Source: Schizochytrium sp. CCTCC M209059
Lineage: Eukaryota; Sar; Bigyra; Thraustochytrida; Thraustochytriidae
NCBI GenBank assembly: GCA_000818945.1
Contig: KN805391.1
Coordinates: 55,834 to 119,833 of the forward strand
Length of the DNA: 64,000 bases
Reading direction: 5' to 3'
Part shown: positions 40,901 through 50,590 of the stretch, in pieces
Numbering within the stretch: position 1 is the stretch's first letter
Layout: each line of letters starts with the position of its first letter
Position numbers and translations under genes: made by a program
The notes under the pieces: model-generated
Databases searched by the model: none
The model's input: the letters and a program-made list of their open reading frames with translations, nothing else
What the model was told of the DNA's origin: nothing

Positions 40901-43058
40901 TGCGTCGCATGTCATCGAGGGCGGCAAAGTTGATTTCCTTGGAGTAAAGGAAGCTGGCGATACGGCGGAGGGACACCGAAGCCTCGACGGCCGACGTGAG
41001 AATGTTGGGCAGAACCGCGAGCGGGAAGCGCAGCGCTGACAGCAGCGAAAGACTGGTAAAAGTGGTTGCCGCGTCGAGGACACCCCCCAAGGCAACATAG
41101 GCCGCAAAGGTGGCAAGAGTGACAACAACCGACGTACCGGACCAGAGCATGCGCGCAATGGCGCGCCACATGACGTACCGTTTGAGCAGCTTGAGCTCGT
41201 CGTCACGAGCGCCTTGAATCATATGGCGAAAGGTGCGTTCCCAGCCATAAAGCTTGATGACCTTCATGGACGTGATGACCTCCCCGGTACGACGAATGCG
41301 CTCATCCTTGACCTTCATGAGCTCAGCCTGAATGCTCCGGATCTTGCGCGTCACAAGCGTCGTCAGCGGCGTCATGATGCAAAAGACGACGGCAACGGCA
41401 ACGAGCGCCGCCCACCGGACTTCCTGCCAGAGAAAGAACATCGCGAGCGTCACCTGGTACGGAGAGCTCCAGGTCACATGAAGGTACGGGAACAGGCCGT
41501 TGAGACGCGTACAGTCGGTACTCATGAGGTTGACCACCTCACCGGTAGTACGCTGCTGGCGCGCCGAGGGCGTGAGGCGGAGCGCCTTGCGGTAAATTGA
41601 AGTGAGGAGGGCTGAGCGCACACGCATACCTGTGCGAAAGACACGGTGAAAATACACGTGAAGGGTAAAGGTCTGTGTGGCAGAGTTGAGGAAGATGAGT
41701 CCCGCAAGCATGTAGCCCGTCTCAACGGGTTCGTCTTGGGACTGTAGGTACTGGATCATGCGCTTGAGGAGCTGGGGGCCAACGAAAATGAGTGTGTCGT
41801 AGATGAACTTGAAAAAGGCAGCCTCGTAAAAGGGTCGCAGCGTGCCAGAGTTGTGAAGACCCCAAAGCATGGTTTTCAGATTACCTGTCTTGCTTTCGTC
41901 CACTTTTTTCTTCTTTTCACCGCCCGAGGCTTCGGCACCCGTGCTAGCACTAGCCTCCCCGTTGGTTTGGTCGTTCTCTTCGCCTTCGAGGCGAGCGTAC
42001 TCTTGGCCCGAGTCATCCATCTGCTGCACCTGGGCATTTTCCTGCTTGCGTCGATCGGCTTCGGTTCGTCGGCGGTCGTCGCTCGCTTTGGCCTTGTCAA
42101 AGGCCTCGGTGAAGTCGCGGCCAAGGACCTGAGCGTCGTCGACCTTCAGCAGCCTGTAAAAGTCTGTCTGCTCGAGAGGTCGTTCGTAACCCTTGTGCAT
42201 GAGATTTTCCATCCAGAAGAAGGTCAGGCGGGAGAGAAGACCGGCATACTGCTCGGGCGTACGCTTGAGACGGCTCGTGGTGGAACCGGACTCATCGGGG
42301 AGGACCCCGGCGCTGGCGCTCTGCGCGCCGGCAGCCTCGTGGTCGGCGTCGAGGTCATCGGACATGAAGGATTCGTCATTGACCTGAAGGAGGCTGGCAT
42401 GCAGGCCCTCCTGCGCGGCGCTCGCTCGAAGCTTATGACGCAGCGAGCGCCAGTCCCGGTTGAAGCACACCATGGCGAAGGCGGCGGTGATTTTCAGCGC
42501 CAGGAGAGCAATACCCACGGAGGTAACAAAATGACGACGATCCTCCTGCGGAAAGTCTTCTTCGGCATTGCGCAGCTGCGACCAGAGGCGGAGGGTCTCG
42601 CCGATGAGTTCGAAGATGACGTACACGCGCAGCCAAACCCATTCTTCGGATCCGCGGCGCACCTCGTGGACGATCCACGTGGGTGCAAGGAGGGCCCATG
42701 GGATGGCGCCGAGAACAATGAGATCGATGATGCGAAAGGGCGCCCAGCTCACGTACTCGTGCGTGTCCTTCCAGGTGCTACTCTCGTGCGCAAAGGCCGC
42801 AAGGGGCAGAATGCCCACGGCGAGGAAGATGATCACCCTAAAGGCATCGACGAGACCGAGGTTGCGCAGGGCGAGGCCGAGCGGAAACATGGTCTTTTTC
42901 TTGCGCAGTTTGGACTCCACGACTTGCCCGAAGCAGAAGCCGCCTAGGGCAACGAGCACGGGCAGACCCAGGTAAATGAGCGACCTGTAGCATAGGCTGA
43001 CGCCGTCGCCCTCCGGGTCGACGACGGCGCCCGTGCGCGCATCAGCGCCGCAGTACAT
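37968..43058 (-). CDS. ABC transporter subfamily C (MRP-type), full length
   Basis: A 1,696-residue full ABCC exporter with the long MRP layout: TMD0 (residues ~20-200), TMD1, NBD1, TMD2 and NBD2. MRPs export glutathione and other conjugates across plasma or vacuolar membranes. NBD1 has Walker A GEVGSGKSALL (near residue 763), the signature LSGGQKARVALARA and switch His in VTHALK. Its Walker B reads ILLLETCFEAVD (near 886), where most MRPs have LLDDPLSAVD, so both acidic residues are replaced (E, T). NBD2 has GRTGGGKSTL (near 1473), signature NFSFGQRQL and an intact Walker B ILLMDEASSGLD with VAHRL. The linker after NBD1 is charged (KNEEESEETTT). ATP hydrolysis is expected mainly at the NBD2 Walker B site. 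Confidence 0.95.
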   Translation of the reverse strand: MYCGADARTGAVVDPEGDGVSLCYRSLIYLGLPVLVALGGFCFGQVVESKLRKKKTMFPLGLALRNLGLVDAFRVIIFLAVGILPLAAFAHESSTWKDTHEYVSWAPFRIIDLIVLGAIPWALLAPTWIVHEVRRGSEEWVWLRVYVIFELIGETLRLWSQLRNAEEDFPQEDRRHFVTSVGIALLALKITAAFAMVCFNRDWRSLRHKLRASAAQEGLHASLLQVNDESFMSDDLDADHEAAGAQSASAGVLPDESGSTTSRLKRTPEQYAGLLSRLTFFWMENLMHKGYERPLEQTDFYRLLKVDDAQVLGRDFTEAFDKAKASDDRRRTEADRRKQENAQVQQMDDSGQEYARLEGEENDQTNGEASASTGAEASGGEKKKKVDESKTGNLKTMLWGLHNSGTLRPFYEAAFFKFIYDTLIFVGPQLLKRMIQYLQSQDEPVETGYMLAGLIFLNSATQTFTLHVYFHRVFRTGMRVRSALLTSIYRKALRLTPSARQQRTTGEVVNLMSTDCTRLNGLFPYLHVTWSSPYQVTLAMFFLWQEVRWAALVAVAVVFCIMTPLTTLVTRKIRSIQAELMKVKDERIRRTGEVITSMKVIKLYGWERTFRHMIQGARDDELKLLKRYVMWRAIARMLWSGTSVVVTLATFAAYVALGGVLDAATTFTSLSLLSALRFPLAVLPNILTSAVEASVSLRRIASFLYSKEINFAALDDMRRNPDMPEDAAIQVRHGNFFWDDTRRAQALRNINFTVPAGNICFLTGEVGSGKSALLNAIVGELQPGLADPTEGGLPSVGLRGSLAYASQNPWIQNATMRENILFGSPYDREWYNHVVFACSLTSDFEQLADGDATEIGERGINLSGGQKARVALARAVYSRADILLLETCFEAVDEHVGAFLWKNCFQGILREPNPTTGRKRTVLIVTHALKFAKLADQILVMKQGRIVEQGRASEITQNESSELARLMVRTEQIRAKSVDKNEEESEETTTAPGEAKGEAQLSDEQRIQRKKSSFTKSQKDKKGNLTGQEDRSVGRVSWDVYGQYVTAIGGCLVSLTVIFAFTLRTLLDAGTSAWLAYWSSKAKSASHNGSAPATNGSLVYGTGMHRLLGDASGHVLDTVGMAGFAALETSSLYEDANESAFSFLGSGKDEGQNTGFYLGIYALLSVLSISFVGLVTVYMALVALHASRSMHEGLVTSVCRAPMSFFDTTPIGRILNRFSKDIYAIDEALPDSLFSFLSTTFTVLGTFGTIAVVVPEFLVIVPFMLIAYFYVQRYYIASSRELKRWDAVLRSPIYSHFSESLDGSTTIRAYGVMRRFVRQNQVQLDAQVGAYYLSIAANRWLAVRLEYIGNILVLACALCLVAFGGAINPAFAGLCLSYSLQVTQSLNWTVRMSVELENNVVSVERINEYKNVKSEAPELDEDMPVKPQIEDKWPTRGEIVFDDVWTRYRPGLDYVLRGISIRIKPGSKQGVVGRTGGGKSTLFLQLLRLLEPAKGRILIDGVDIATIGLERLRTNIAIIPQDPIMFAGTLRDNLDPDHKYSNQDIWNALDITQLKGHIEGLLDEARKQAEENDKPIPDTPLEVMLSEGGSNFSFGQRQLIGVARAILRKCRILLMDEASSGLDASTDTILQQTIRTEFAQTTTITVAHRLQTIMDSDQILVMSGGQIVEQAPPDDLLRNPQSVFTKLVEEMRRKQS

Positions 43059-43200
43059 CCTGCCTCACGTGTCTGCCGCTACGCCCCGCTTCGTTCGCCG
43101 CGCAGTTCCTCGACTGTCGGTCGGTTGGCTCCCAGCCCTTCCGGCGCCGCTTCCTCGCGATCCTCCAGTCCTGGCCGGTCTGCCGTCTCCCGAATCTGCA

Positions 43201-43258
<58 letters not shown>
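43201..43258. repeat. (GCTT)14 microsatellite
   Basis: Perfect tetranucleotide tract about 145 bp upstream of the ABCC start codon. Confidence 0.95.
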
Positions 43259-43840
43259 CTCAATCCGCGTCTGCGCGCGACGCACGTACGCTCGCTCCCA
43301 CGCGCGCGACTCGCCTCGCGCGGCTTCAGCGACTCCAGCGACTCCAGCGCCGCCGTCGACGCCGCGCGGGTTGAGTCTCTGGTGGCCCCGGTGATCTTCA
43401 AATCCAATTCGCTTCTTCATTCACTCACGGTCTGCTATATACACTCGTCTATCCAGCCACTCACTGCCAGCCCCGCTTCTTTCACAGTTCCTATTCAAAC
43501 CAGCAAGTGTACAAAAGTTTAAACTGAAGGCCCTATTCCGGTTCGTGACGATGAAGTTGAAGTCGGTTGGATGGTTGGTTGGTTGGCTGGTTGGGTTCAA
43601 AATCTATGATTCAAACGCACTGCAAGCCCGCTCCCTCTTGCAAGTCCACAACGGCGGCCCCAAGTCCACAATCGTCCCTGCACAGTCGACAATTTCCTTT
43701 TCTCAAGTCGCTTCTCCTCTCTCGGCGGGAGCCTGAGTTTCCAGGCGCCGTGGCCGGAGGGAGAACGCGGCTGCGCACAAACTGGGAACGAAGCATGTCA
43801 TGCCTGGTCGGCGGATCCCGCGCCAGCCACCGACGCACGC

Positions 43841-43890
43841 CGCTGGCCGCCGCTGGCCGCCGCTGGCCGCCGCTGGCCGCCGCTGGCCGC
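43841..43890. repeat. 10-bp minisatellite (CGCTGGCCGC)x5
   Basis: Five perfect tandem copies in the ABCC / IQ-motif intergenic block. Confidence 0.9.
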
Positions 43891-44264
43891 CGCGCCGCTG
43901 CCAGATCTGCCGGGAGGCTGCAGCCTGAGCGCGCGGAAGCGGCGGCGGTCTGAGCCCGAGCCGCCGAGCGCGCGGGAACAATGACGCTTCGCCCGTGTCG
44001 TCCATCGCGGCCTGTGCCAGCATGCCCCCTTCTCCTTGAGGTGTGCACTGTTTTTATCTTACAGGAGGGGTGCGCGCGCACATGTAGCTGGCGAGTCTAG
44101 CGCTTGGCTGCGTCATCTCCATGTCGGGCTTCCGGGGATTTGCAGAGGCCCGAGCCCGGAGCGCAGAACTCCGAGCGAACCAGGGAGGTCGTTTCCGTCC
44201 TTCGCCACCGGCTAACGTCAGAACGAAGGTTCGAACGAAGGAGCAAAGGCCTCGGCCGTTCGTC

Positions 44265-44301
<37 letters not shown>
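44265..44301. repeat. (CCAG)n microsatellite
   Basis: About nine tetranucleotide units roughly 340 bp upstream of the IQ-motif gene ATG. Confidence 0.9.
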
Positions 44302-44302
<1 letters not shown>

Positions 44303-44390
44303 CGCCGACCAGAATGCGTTGCGGCCGTGGTTACCACGTCTGGCACTGCGATGAGGATATGGAGACACAGTAGTACACACCCACACCTGA

Positions 44391-44410
44391 GTCTGGTATA
44401 AATACCAGAA
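44391..44410 (+). promoter_or_regulatory. Possible TATA box in a near-palindrome
   Basis: CTGGTATAAATACCAG: a TATAAATA core flanked by inverted CTGGTAT/ATACCAG arms, about 235 bp upstream of the IQ-motif gene ATG. TATA function is inferred from motif and position only. Confidence 0.35.
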
Positions 44411-44639
44411 TAAGGACGATTTGCAAGTTATCCGCTACGCGGCCAAGTTTGTTTGTTCTTTCCAAGATGCGAGAGCACGCACATCTATCTTGAGAGCGAG
44501 CATAGCACGGCAAGAACGAACGGCTTGGCGCTCGAGCGCCCGTCGCGACCGACGGGCGGGAGCGCGATTGAGTATTCCTTGTTTGCTTGTTTGCTGGGCG
44601 GGTGAACGCGGGCGAGAGCTCAGACGACCAAGAATCACA

Positions 44640-46757
44640 ATGAATAGAGAGGATGTGGCCGTGGCTACGATGGCTATGCCGGAGACGACCGTACCCGATC
44701 TCCCGACGACACTATCGAGAGACGAGAAGCTACGCATGGTTGGGTATTCAACAAAGGCATTGCGCTCGGAAAAGTGGACAGAACTGACCCGACGGAAACC
44801 AAAAAGGGTTCCGAGATATTTGCGCGAGGATTTTCCCAAGGTGTCCATGGGCGGAAGCGTGGTGCTTCGCGCCCAAGGCGCACCAGGCGCCGTAAAAACG
44901 GGGCGCCGACGCAAAAGATCAAAGGCGAAAAAAAGAAAGAGTTGCAAGAAGCATAAAGGGACAGCCGTCGCCTCCTTTGTGCCTACCAAGATTCCGACGC
45001 CGCCCGAACTTGACAAACTCCTACGACAAAAGATGCTTGTGCGGGCCAATCCGTCACGAAATGCATCAAGCGCACCGAGCGAAAGCTTGCAAAACCTCTT
45101 GCAGGTACCACGACCGCCCCGCATACCGAAACCGAAGTTGCCAGGTCCCAGAGATGGCGGCGTTGGTTTTCTCAAGGAACGAGGACTCACCGCCGATCGA
45201 GTCAATGAGCGCCTCATGCTCCTTCAGCCGGCCAATGCAGCAGCAAGTTTCCTGGACAAGGTTGAGAGCCAAGAGGCAGAGTCTCGACGGCTACAACAAG
45301 CCGCGCGAGCGGCGATGCGGGCCAATGGGCAGGACCGCATTCTCGTCAACACAAAGCGCGTCACGTGCGCATCCGAAGAGTATCTTGCGTCAGAGGCGAA
45401 GCGGCGGGAAACTTTTATGAAAGACTTGTGCGCCTCCTTGGAGCGCGCCAATGAGCGTAAACTCCTTCTAGAGGATGCACGTACCGAGCGAGTGGCTGCG
45501 CTCGTGTACCGACAAAAAGCAGAGGCAGAGCGTGCTGCGCTGCACGAGGCGAAACGGCAAGCTGGACGTCAAGTATTGGTGATGCTGGTACACGCATTGT
45601 CTGGCGCTCGCGTCCAGGCCTTGGTACAGGGTCTCGACTATCGTCGTAGACTGCGAAATGCGGCGGTGCGCATCCAACAGTCTGTGCGTATGTGGGGCGC
45701 CGCGCGGCATTTGCAAGACTGTCTAGCGGCCAAGGCGCGGATCGTGCGCTTTTTTCGCACCGTGGTCACCTTTCGTCGCAAGCGCAAGGAATACTGGTAC
45801 GCACAGGCAATGTTGCAATTTTTGGTGGACAATCGCATGAACTTTGGGCAGATCATGCGCGACTTTCGTTACCGAGTCATCAAGTGCCAGCGATTTGCGC
45901 GAATGTTCTTGGCGTGTACGCAAGCACGAGTCGTGGCGCTCGCTCGGGTGTGGACGCAGCAAGAGCGTAGACTTGCCTCAAAGGCGCGGTCCTTGAAATT
46001 GCAGTTGCTGGAAAAGCAGTCGCGACGACTTCACCAAGAGGCTGAGTCCATGCGAAACTCGCCTCGTGGCGCGGAGTACGCTGCAGCCAAGTATCTGCGG
46101 CAGATCGAAATTCCAGAGAGTCTGCGCGCTTGCATGCTTGACCCCAATTCATTGGCGTCGTCGGGAAGCGTTACGTCTGCTCCAGGAACGGGAGCGGGAA
46201 CTAGTGCGGGTGCAGGAACCTCGGTCAATGATGGAGCGTTACGATTTCCTGTGGGTCTGAGCTTGCGTAGCGGCCGAGAAGCTTCGTCCGCGCGAGTGGA
46301 GGCCCAGTATCGCGAGCAGGTTTCGCAGAGCGCAAACTATATATTGGATGTTTTTCTCAATGAGGAGTTCCAGGCGCGTTTGGAGCAAGAAAAGAAACGT
46401 CCCTTGCGGCTGCGGCCGGTACCGCGTCGAGAGCGCTACGAGGTTTTGCGAGACGTCATATCACGGGCGCGTGCCGCGCATCAGGCGCGCATGGTGAAAC
46501 TTCAGCGCGAGCGCAAGGTGCTCGAGACGCAAAAGGTCAAGGTCGACGTGTCCGAGGCCAAGAAACTATTGAGCGAGCAGTCTGAGGTGATGAATGTTAC
46601 GCGCGCGTTATTTTCGGATCTGGGACGGCAACCTGTTCTCTTGCTCTTTTCCAGATTACAGGAGCGCGAGATTTTCCGGCTTGTGCAGTCGGCACAGACG
46701 CGCCTTGCCGAGACGCGAAGCATGCAACAGCTAATCGCCCAGCTCCGTTACGAGTAA
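44640..46757 (+). CDS. IQ-motif coiled-coil protein of unknown function
   Basis: From ATG 44640 the product is 705 residues; the frame is open back to 44421, but the upstream part looks like leader. Residues ~70-110 are Lys/Arg-rich. Residues ~255-335 are charged helix, likely coiled coil. Residues ~340-450 contain IQ-like helices (AAVRIQQSVRMWGAARHLQ, then VIKCQRFARMFLACTQAR), which bind calmodulin or centrin in known families. Residues ~515-530 are a Gly/Thr/Ala/Ser low-complexity linker. The C-terminal ~170 residues are charged helix ending in SMQQLIAQLRYE. The layout resembles ciliary and basal-body IQ proteins, and DNAL1 and an SFI1-like gene are nearby, but no family is recognised and I assign no function. 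Confidence 0.8.
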   Translation: MNREDVAVATMAMPETTVPDLPTTLSRDEKLRMVGYSTKALRSEKWTELTRRKPKRVPRYLREDFPKVSMGGSVVLRAQGAPGAVKTGRRRKRSKAKKRKSCKKHKGTAVASFVPTKIPTPPELDKLLRQKMLVRANPSRNASSAPSESLQNLLQVPRPPRIPKPKLPGPRDGGVGFLKERGLTADRVNERLMLLQPANAAASFLDKVESQEAESRRLQQAARAAMRANGQDRILVNTKRVTCASEEYLASEAKRRETFMKDLCASLERANERKLLLEDARTERVAALVYRQKAEAERAALHEAKRQAGRQVLVMLVHALSGARVQALVQGLDYRRRLRNAAVRIQQSVRMWGAARHLQDCLAAKARIVRFFRTVVTFRRKRKEYWYAQAMLQFLVDNRMNFGQIMRDFRYRVIKCQRFARMFLACTQARVVALARVWTQQERRLASKARSLKLQLLEKQSRRLHQEAESMRNSPRGAEYAAAKYLRQIEIPESLRACMLDPNSLASSGSVTSAPGTGAGTSAGAGTSVNDGALRFPVGLSLRSGREASSARVEAQYREQVSQSANYILDVFLNEEFQARLEQEKKRPLRLRPVPRRERYEVLRDVISRARAAHQARMVKLQRERKVLETQKVKVDVSEAKKLLSEQSEVMNVTRALFSDLGRQPVLLLFSRLQEREIFRLVQSAQTRLAETRSMQQLIAQLRYE

Positions 46758-46948
46758 GGTACGCTGGTAGCAAGTCTGCGTGAAGGGGTTGTGAAAGAAA
46801 GACTCTTTTTGAGAAACAAAGAAAGGGGAGAAAAGAGAATGGCATTGTAGTACGTATACCAATAAGATTTATTGTTTTTTATTTCATGGGGTTTGCAAAT
46901 CACCACGTTCTCAATAACAATAATACCAATAACGTTAACAACAACAGC

Positions 46949-46994
<46 letters not shown>

Positions 46995-47210
46995 CAGCAT
47001 CATCTTGGGTAGCCACCGTATAAAGACAAAGCGCACGACCAAAGCGATCGATCAATGAGATGGGACACATTCTCGGCGAACTCTTGTGCACAGAAAAGGA
47101 GGGAGGGAGGGAGGGAGGGAGGAAGGGAAGGAGGGAGGAGGCGCCAGCAATGAACGAACGCTTTTGCCTGCCTAATACCTGTCCTCTTCAAATTTGCCCT
47201 CTTTACCTTC
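46758..47210. other. Convergent 3' region with CAA and GGGA tracts
   Basis: A ~450-bp spacer between two stop codons. It contains a (CAA/AAC)n tract at 46921-46993 and a GGGA-type purine tract at 47097-47141. No gene is supported. Confidence 0.7.
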
Positions 47211-48584
47211 TTAGATGGAGACAGCAATGCTCGTCTCCGAATCATCGGAATCGTGACTTGCAAGGGAATGAGGGGCAGGCGGGTGCGCGACGAGAGAGGG
47301 AGCTTGCCTGGCCTCCTTCTCAGCCTCGGTCTGCGGAGCTTGCTCGGCGAGGTAGTCGGTGTCAGCGTCGAAAGTCGTGCTTGTAAGAGCTTCATCGAGC
47401 TCGGGACGTCCAGGAATGTGTGCATCGTACTTGAAGATGAAAAAGTCCTCTTTGTACATTTCGTAGACGAGTCGCGCTGTGCGACGGTTGTAGTAATCTT
47501 GCCACGGTTTCGCGCGCTTACGGCGGTTCGAATGCGGCATGTCGCGGAGAGCCTGGAGCACGATCGGAGGAATCGGCGCGGACTCATCCTTGTGAAAGCA
47601 TTCGTTGAGGGTGCCATTGACGATTCCGCGGAGGTTCTCCTGCTTGACGACGCAGTCAATGAGCTGGCGTTGCTTTTCGTGTGTGAATTCGTACATGGGA
47701 AGTACATGGCAGTAGACGTTCCACTCCTCGGTATCTCCGGTTTTCTTGTAGGCCTTCCACTTTTTGTACCAGCTTTCAACAAAGTGCTCAAAGGACTCAA
47801 GAGGCCCGAAGCGATTGTACATGTAGATGGAGACCATGCGCGAGTATGGGTTGCGCACAACGGAGAAGGACTCAATCTTGTCAAGATCTGACTTGCGCAG
47901 GAAACCATACTTGATGACCTTGTTGAGCGTGAAGTGTACGACGTAGCCGCGGCGGCTGACGCCCGTGAGCCACTTTTCTGCCTCGGTGAGGTTGCAGAGA
48001 ATCTGGCCGACAAAGATGGCGTAGAGGCGGCGCACAAAGTCAATGCGGCCCGAAATGGGCGCGGTGAAGAAGAAGGTCGAGCTGCAGAACATGAGAATGG
48101 CGCACGCGTACATGACGATGGTGAGCAGACTGGGCGGGCAGGCAAAGCCGTTGGCCTCTTGCGCTGGGGTACAGAGGGGCGTGATGGGCTTGATGAGGCC
48201 CGAGTACCAGATGGCGGTACTGATGCCGAGACTGCAGCAGACAATGAGATTCTCAATCGTGAAGAAGGGAAAGTTGGCCTTCTCGAGGAGTCCGTATCTG
48301 TAAAAGAAGTACTTGAGGCCGACCTTATGGTAGAGGCCGCGGTACTCTGCGGCCTTTTGCGGGACCTTGAAAAGCTTGGTGAGACTGGTCCCTCCGCATC
48401 GCGGCACGTGGATGAAAAGAATGTCGCGGTCCTCGTCTGCGGGCTGTCCCTCGGCGTCGCGCTCCGGGGCGTTGCCGACTGTCGCGATTGAGCTCGAGGG
48501 CGAGCGGCCTTCCTTGGTCAGCTCTCGCGCGGAGACTTCCCCGTCGGCAAGCCTTCGCGCGAGCGACTTCTCCAGCCAAGGCAT
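47211..48584 (-). CDS. Membrane-embedded sulfotransferase family protein
   Basis: It probably transfers sulfate from PAPS to a carbohydrate or other acceptor. The 457-residue protein has the 5'-phosphosulfate-binding loop near residues 53-68 (DILFIHVPRCGGTSLTKLF) and the 3'-phosphate-binding segment near 235-245 (FSVVRNPYSRMVSIYMYNRF). Family-typical downstream segments follow (SFEHFVESWYKKW; HVLPMYEFTHEKQR) and the C-terminal motif YNRRTARLVYEMYKEDFFIF. Between the two PAPS motifs lie three hydrophobic spans (near residues 105-130, 150-175 and 185-205), so the catalytic domain is split by a membrane insertion instead of the usual single N-terminal anchor. The C-terminal ~60 residues are disordered and acidic. 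The start ATG is 48584. Confidence 0.8.
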   Translation of the reverse strand: MPWLEKSLARRLADGEVSARELTKEGRSPSSSIATVGNAPERDAEGQPADEDRDILFIHVPRCGGTSLTKLFKVPQKAAEYRGLYHKVGLKYFFYRYGLLEKANFPFFTIENLIVCCSLGISTAIWYSGLIKPITPLCTPAQEANGFACPPSLLTIVMYACAILMFCSSTFFFTAPISGRIDFVRRLYAIFVGQILCNLTEAEKWLTGVSRRGYVVHFTLNKVIKYGFLRKSDLDKIESFSVVRNPYSRMVSIYMYNRFGPLESFEHFVESWYKKWKAYKKTGDTEEWNVYCHVLPMYEFTHEKQRQLIDCVVKQENLRGIVNGTLNECFHKDESAPIPPIVLQALRDMPHSNRRKRAKPWQDYYNRRTARLVYEMYKEDFFIFKYDAHIPGRPELDEALTSTTFDADTDYLAEQAPQTEAEKEARQAPSLVAHPPAPHSLASHDSDDSETSIAVSI

Positions 48585-49990
48585 AGTTTCCCGGGGTCTC
48601 TCCCGAACGCAGATCAGATCTCAATACGTGGCAAGCGTCGGGCTCAGCCGGCGGGCCACTTGCTAGCTTTGCTCGCTAGCCCTCTCCTCCCTCTCGCCTC
48701 GAGTTGCAGCTTTGCTCAGCTCCGCCCGGCCGGGGCTCGCTCGCGCGTGTGCTTTGCTTGCTTGCTTGCTTGCTTCAAGTTGCCTCGGGTCTTAGGGCAC
48801 GCGTGCGGCGAGTCGAGGCGAGGCGTTTCTAGCGTTACGGCTCTGCTCCTACAACAGTCAGTCAATCAATCACTTACTCGTGCGCAGAGAGAGAGGCAGG
48901 CAGGCAGGCAGGCAGGCACGAAGGCAGGAAGCGAGAGAGGGCCGGCGTCTATCTGTCTACACACACACACGCACATAAACGCGCATCCGGGAGCCCCGGG
49001 CGACACAACCAGCCCGAGCTGCAGCCGACGGACGTCCGCTCCGCTCCTGCGTCCGCGCGGCCTCGCGCGTCTCGTGGTCTCGAGGCTGCCTCGCCTCGCC
49101 TCGCCTCGAGCCTGTTTCGAAGGGGCCCGCGAGGGAGGAAGCGAGGGTCGCGCGCGCGACAGCACGCACAATTTTGGAGCAGGCGACCAAGCGACTAAAG
49201 TCGCGCTGGCCTCCTCCGCCTTGGTTCACGTGAAGCAGGCAGCAACCCGGCTACGTACGTGTACCGCTACTCCAAGCTTCGAGCGAGCGAGCCTGGCCTG
49301 TTTCGACGCGAGCCTCGCGTGCTTGCTGCCAGCAAGCACGGCCCCTCGCCGCATCGCATCATTCATCTCCGCTTTCTCGCTTTCTTGCTTCCTTCCTTCC
49401 CTCCCTCCTTCCTTCCTTCCCTTCTCGGCGCCCTCCCTCGCTTCCTTGTCTCGTCTTGATATCCTCACCGCTCGTTCTCAAGCCTAGGTAGTAGTCTGTT
49501 TGCAGATGGTGAACCGACCTTCGTCTTCACAGGCAGGCCAGGTCTCCGCTGCTGTTACTTCTCGCGTGCACGCCGGGGGCCGGCACGCACGCGGCGGAGG
49601 CCTTCGACCCCGTGCTGCGCCTTGGCTTCGGCCGCGACGGGCGATCGATATGCAGGCAGCAGCAGCTGGCTGGCCGGCTGGCGAGGCAGGCGGGCGGGCA
49701 GGCGATATGGCCGGAGCGATGGAATGGACTCCGTCTGCAGCAGCCACGATGTTTGGTTTGTCGCGCACGCCTGCCTCTACCGCGGCGCGAGCGAGGAGGG
49801 GCTGGACGCGGCTGCTGCAGCTTGCGAGGCGGCGGTCGTCCGTCCTGCGCGCCGCGGGAAGGGCGCAGACTTCCAGGGAGGTAGGTTGCTAGAGTATGCT
49901 GCACGCCACATGAGAGCAACACATGCAGAAAGAGGTGCTAGGCCTTGCTAGTTGGTTGTGCGGCCTGAGGCGTGCACGCGCTGCAGCTGC

Positions 49991-50590
49991 TTGGCTTGGT
50001 TTGGCTTGGCTTGGCTTGGCTTGGCTTGGCTTGGCTTGGCTTGGCTTGGCTTGGCTTGGCTTGGCTTGGCTTGGCTTGGCTTGGCTTGGCTTGGCTTGGC
50101 TTGGCTTGGCTTGGCTTGGCTTGGCTTGGCTTGGCTTGGCTTGGCTTGGCTTGGCTTGGCTTGGCTTGGCTTGGCTTGGCTTGGCTTGGCTTGGCTTGGC
50201 TTGGCTTGGCTTGGCTTGGCTTGGCTTGGCTTGGCTTGGCTTGGCTTGGCTTGGCTTGGCTTGGCTTGGCTTGGCTTGGCTTGGCTTGGCTTGGCTTGGC
50301 TTGGCTTGGCTTGGCTTGGCTTGGCTTGGCTTGGCTTGGCTTGGCTTGGCTTGGCTTGGCTTGGCTTGGCTTGGCTTGGCTTGGCTTGGCTTGGCTTGGC
50401 TTGGCTTGGCTTGGCTTGGCTTGGCTTGGCTTGGCTTGGCTTGGCTTGGCTTGGCTTGGCTTGGCTTGGCTTGGCTTGGCTTGGCTTGGCTTGGCTTGGC
50501 TTGGCTTGGCTTGGCTTGGCTTGGCTTGGCTTGGCTTGGCTTGGCTTGGCTTGGCTTGGCTTGGCTTGGCTTGGCTTGGCTTGGCTTGGG
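49991..50590. repeat. (TTGGC)n pentanucleotide satellite, ~120 copies
   Basis: About 600 bp of near-perfect TTGGC units; the only variants seen are at the two ends (TTGGT at unit 2, TTGGG in the last unit). Because 5 is not divisible by 3, each strand reads as the same five-residue repeat (AWLGL or QAKPS) in every frame, producing spurious ORFs of 200-340 codons. Confidence 0.98.

Larger units (their letters stand above)
43059..44639. other. Divergent promoter block, ABCC and IQ-motif genes
   Basis: About 1.6 kb rich in simple repeats: (GCTT)14 at 43201-43256, GGTTGGTTGG near 43567-43592, five perfect copies of CGCTGGCCGC at 43841-43890, and (CCAG)n at 44265-44301. A TATAAATA box sits at about 44395-44403. 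ORFs here are low complexity and not supported. Confidence 0.6.

Noticed and set aside
43201..43258. Possible CRISPR or telomere-like array in the GCTT tract
   Set aside because: A perfect tetranucleotide microsatellite with no spacers; the host is eukaryotic.
48660..49487. 275-codon plus-strand ORF
   Set aside because: Composition follows CTTG, GGCA and CCTT simple repeats (Leu/Ala/Cys/Ser runs); no domain or codon pattern of a real gene.
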